DNA of 64,000 nt from positions 14,062,001 through 14,126,000 of the forward strand of contig CM072873.1 in the NCBI GenBank assembly GCA_036937835.1, in the 5' to 3' direction. Positions 61,401-64,000 of the stretch are shown here, one piece after another. Both the position numbers and the translations under genes were made by a program. Origin of the DNA: Pampus argenteus. Its lineage: Eukaryota > Chordata > Actinopteri > Scombriformes > Stromateidae. The notes below the pieces were generated by a model. That model did not search any database and was not told the DNA's origin. It was given only the letters and a program-made list of their open reading frames with translations. Each line of letters begins with the position of its first letter. The stretch's first letter is position 1.

Positions 61401-63428
61401 TTCTTGCCAGTCCGCCGGCGTCCACTACGCCCTGTCGAAAGGGAAGAAGTCCTCTGAACAAAGTTGGCCGACTTTGGTTGGTCGTCTTTTACCTGCTCCT
61501 GCTCTGTGGCCACTCCACAAGTTGAGCCATTAGCACTGGTCCTGATGCCAGACTCCTCCTGGCACATGCTAGGTTCTACAAGCTCTTGGGTTGTCGAGGA
61601 CGGAGTGTCGGCAGGTTGTTTAGCAGTCAACTCATTGGCATGAGGGTTTTTATTGGCCTCCCTAGAAGGTAGGTGGCTGAGACCTCGAGAACCAATACTG
61701 CCGAGGCTAGAAGTCCTGCCGTCTACAGAAGCAGATGCAGTATCTCCTCTGTCGCGTACGCGCTCATCCCCTGAAAGTGAGAGCAGGCTCTCCACATGTG
61801 TAGAGCTGGTCTGTTCACTGTGGAAGCTGCTGACAGTGCTGTTGGTATCCCTGTCTGTGCCACTGCAGTAACTCTCAGTTGAGCCGCTACTGCGAGTACT
61901 AAGGCTCCGCAGGCTATCAGCACTGCGCTCCCCTCCATGGGACTTTCCTCCTCTGCTGGAGCCTTTCCCACTACTACCAACTTCCGCCTGGTACAGACCT
62001 GAGCTACCTTCCCCAGCCTCCCTGGAGGCTGAGCGGACTACTCTGCGTGGTTCTTTGTGTCTATAGCACTCTATTCCCGATGTTGAGGCCACAGCTTGGT
62101 CCTGCTGGTACAGCCGCTCAGTCCCCTCTCTGTCACACAGTCCTGGCCTGTGTGGCCTGGCAGTCTCCAGCTCAGACACAGGGTCAAGGCCACCTCTCCT
62201 TGGTGGGGGGTATAGAGCAAAGTCTGGTAGACACGGGTCAGGAAAAGCAGAACCTGCCGAGCTAGAGGTTCGAGGTAGGCCCCGAGAACGGAGCTCCTTT
62301 CTAAAGGTCTGAGATTGCATGGATGCATGAGTGGTCACCTCTGTGTCACAAGAGGAGTGTGACAAGCTGAAGTGATAAGCAGCAGAGTTACAGAGATCAG
62401 CAGGCTCTCTGGACAGTTCTGAAGGACACAAGGAGGTTGAGGGCTGCAAGGAGGCGAAGGAGTCATTGGGAACAAGGCAGTACATCTTTGCGTCTGACAG
62501 AAGATCTAAATGGACACAAAGATGAATATTAAAGCGAGTGTTGAAAATACACAGCCAGTAACATACGCAGATTTTTTGTTTATAAATGAGTGTTTGTTTA
62601 CCATGATCATGACTGCAGCTCTCAACAAGAGTCAAACTGATGTCATCTGAAGTCTTTCCCACATCTCCTGCAAAAATAGGAAGAACACAATTAAGAGATG
62701 ACAGGTTTAATCAATTATTAATACTTTCACAACCAGTATCTTGAGGCACCTCCTCTTAGATTGCCTCTACAGATGATGAAGTAATAGACAATGCAACAAT
62801 TTTGTGTTCTTCCCGATGACTGCGTCTCAACAACCTATTTTAGAATGACCATGACTTCCTGGGAGTTTGTGAAGGTCGGTCTGAATGGATGGAACCCTTA
62901 AAAAGAAGAAGATTAAAAAGCTAAACCCCAGCAGAGCCCATGTCCCACTTCAAACCTTTTCCTGTCATCACAAACTGCCAGCTAATTAGAAAGGCATTGA
63001 ACAAAACTCACTGAATTATTCAGACAACACAGCTGTCTCAGTACAATGGACACATAGCAAAGCTACAAATTCTCTTCTTCTCAGTATTCCAATAAAGTCC
63101 CGGAGAATGTCTCCCATGCTTACAGCATATTGCTTTTCTAACTCAGTAGCAGCAGTGCCTGTCTAAAGCGGCCTCATATTAGTGTGACTGTTGATGTTGG
63201 TCACCGTAGTGCTGAGTCACACTTTGTCTGCTGGGGTGGTCATGGTTAGGGATGTAGTGATCTTGTCTTGCAAAATGAAAAAATACATCACACAGGGTCA
63301 CAAAAATTGGTGGAGTTACGCAGGTGGAGAGAACAAGGATTTAACAAATGATTTAGACATATATGAGAAGGCAGTAGGTAGTCAGAGTTACCTTTAGCTC
63401 CTGTTGCTCTTCCATGGCTGGACGCAAT
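40429..63428 (-). CDS. pcnx1: Pecanex-like protein 1 (N-terminus outside window)
   Basis: A giant multi-pass membrane protein related to Drosophila Pecanex, which acts in Notch signalling. Its vertebrate role is poorly known. Thirty-three exons join in phase: 63392-63428, 62602-62667, 60781-62505, 58795-58924, 56589-56782, 54983-55076, 54556-54613, 53786-54003, 53100-53253, 52794-52826, 51241-51412, 50447-50557, 50155-50246, 49524-49633, 49016-49121, 48729-48821, 48163-48313, 47721-47862, 47305-47482, 46892-47000, 46518-46647, 46344-46402, 45858-46073, 44703-44956, 44380-44610, 43821-43921, 43362-43512, 43043-43273, 42671-42945, 41937-42115, 41155-41591, 40827-40967, 40429-40569. They give 2,172 residues of about 2,340. 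A Ser-rich cytosolic region (large exon) is followed by many membrane segments (e.g. NVLAVVLAVLVAFLGSVLLV) and the conserved pecanex C-terminal domain. [20 protein letters not shown] and the end VIELGAEV favour paralogue 1. Confidence 0.95.
41218..41244 (-). repeat. Poly-histidine codon tract in pcnx1
   Basis: Nine consecutive His codons (mixed cat/cac) in the low-complexity C-terminal exon are followed by PQQHN. The codons alternate, so this is not a pure trinucleotide run. Confidence 0.85.
48466..48665 (+). repeat. Dispersed teleost repeat, GCTGCAAC-ended family
   Basis: In a pcnx1 intron the order is gagctgaaactaatgattat, tttcatgatcagaaaatggt, taaagcccaaggtgcaacct, tgttttgtcccgacaacagt, atattcagtttactaataat, agaggactaaagcaaccaga and aaatattcacatttaagaaa. 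This is the best-preserved interior among the copies here. Confidence 0.75.
52418..52482 (+). repeat. Fragment of a teleost dispersed repeat ('cttccgcttatccgtggtcg')
   Basis: In the pcnx1 intron upstream of exon 11, gtcttcttccgcttatccgt followed by ggtcgggtcgcgggggcagc is a GC-rich block standing out from AT-rich surroundings. It matches the conserved part of a widespread fish retroelement tail. Only about 65 bases are recognisable. Confidence 0.6.
56845..58794 (-). other. pcnx1 intron 4
   Basis: A long AT-rich intron between exons 4 and 5. No exon with conserved coding content was found. It carries a TA/CA-rich simple tract at about 58205-58272. Confidence 0.6.
59165..59310 (+). mobile_element. 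tRNA-derived SINE-like element, 5'-truncated or diverged
   Basis: The head gatggcctggtggttgagac resembles a tRNA A box, and caattccactccagctcctt sits where the B box and junction are expected. The body continues with ctcaacacgtctcgcccctc and cttcctgtctgtatctctac, the usual tail of a common fish tRNA-type SINE. The B box is poorly preserved, so the copy is old. It lies in pcnx1 intron 3. Confidence 0.55.
60366..60382. repeat. (CA)n microsatellite
   Basis: A pure CA dinucleotide run of about 17 bases in pcnx1 intron 3. Confidence 0.85.
62668..63391 (-). other. pcnx1 intron 1 (of the window)
   Basis: Intron between the 37-base exon and the 66-base exon. No conserved exon or repeat recognised. 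Confidence 0.6.
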
Positions 63429-64000
63429 CTGAAATTTGAATGAAAAGACAAGCTAAGCCATTTATTTATTATTTCTGAAGCAAAAGAAAGAAGACGTGAT
63501 TTATGTCTTGCAAACAGCCAGTGCCTCTTCACTGTCATCAGAAGAAAAAAAACGTTTTGGCTTCTCTTGCTTAGTACACAGCAGCTGAGCAGAACATGCT
63601 GGCTGATTAGCGACTCAAGGACACAAAGTACAAAGATGCAGAAAAAAGCACCCATGGGGATTCAGAGGTTAAATATATCTCCCAGAATAAAACAGCTAAA
63701 TAACTTTGAATATTAAAAAGGAGATATCTGCTGACAGCAAGCTATGTGAGGATCATGCATAATTAAACATACAAACTCCTCTTTCTTCTAGTCCAGCCAT
63801 AATAAAAAAAAAGTTCATTTTAAGTTTTTACTCTTACTCAATAGGTTTGTCTGAGCTATATGAGTGCACCGTAGCTTTGTAACATAAGGATAGTACACAT
63901 TAGACTAAAATGAGAAAATGTTTAACAGTTGCCAGGACCTGATACTTGTTTGTGGAAAGATTAAAGATGGTTGCCAGTAGTGAGTAGAGGCAGTTAACTG
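63429..64000 (-). other. pcnx1 intron leading to 5' exons outside the window
   Basis: No exon encoding the conserved pecanex N-terminus (a membrane-anchored stretch of about 160 residues in vertebrates) was found here. These exons must lie beyond the right edge. Confidence 0.6.

Noticed and set aside
60707..62662. A single 651-residue open frame on the minus strand as an intronless gene
   Set aside because: The real exon is 60781-62505. Codons at both ends of the open frame run into intron sequence, past a clear donor (gtatgtac) and acceptor (ccatttag). The protein continues in phase in neighbouring exons.

Overview
The window is nuclear DNA from a ray-finned fish, probably an advanced (percomorph-like) teleost. 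Vertebrate-style intron-split genes are set in AT-rich sequence with many short dispersed elements of kinds common in teleost genomes. Exons were read by eye from splice signals, reading-frame phase and remembered vertebrate family sequences; no alignment was run.

Layout: rtf1 (minus, last exon or exons off the left edge); ndufaf1 (plus); nusap1 (minus); oip5 (plus); a long non-coding RNA gene identified as cyrano/oip5-as1 (minus); chp1 (minus); lgmn (minus); pcnx1 (minus, first exons off the right edge). rtf1/ndufaf1 and nusap1/oip5 are head-to-head pairs. ndufaf1/nusap1 and oip5/cyrano are tail-to-tail pairs.

The block CHP1 - OIP5-AS1 - OIP5 - NUSAP1 - NDUFAF1 - RTF1 has the same order and relative orientation as human 15q15.1. 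LGMN and PCNX1 lie on human 14q, so the chp1-lgmn spacer marks a synteny join.

The most notable element is at 19743-19766 on the minus strand. It is a near-complete complement of miR-7 with a short central mismatch, the hallmark of cyrano, the RNA that drives miR-7 decay. No protein homology would reveal this gene; it was found from the miR-7 site, the synteny and a visible two-exon structure. Other points are a symmetric CCAAT/CHR layout in the nusap1-oip5 promoter, two GC-AG introns (chp1, lgmn), two perfect short hairpins and small exons in pcnx1.

The genes do not form one pathway. rtf1 acts in transcription elongation, ndufaf1 in complex I assembly, nusap1 and oip5 in mitosis and centromere marking, chp1 in ion exchange and trafficking, lgmn in lysosomal proteolysis, and pcnx1 is a multi-pass membrane protein.
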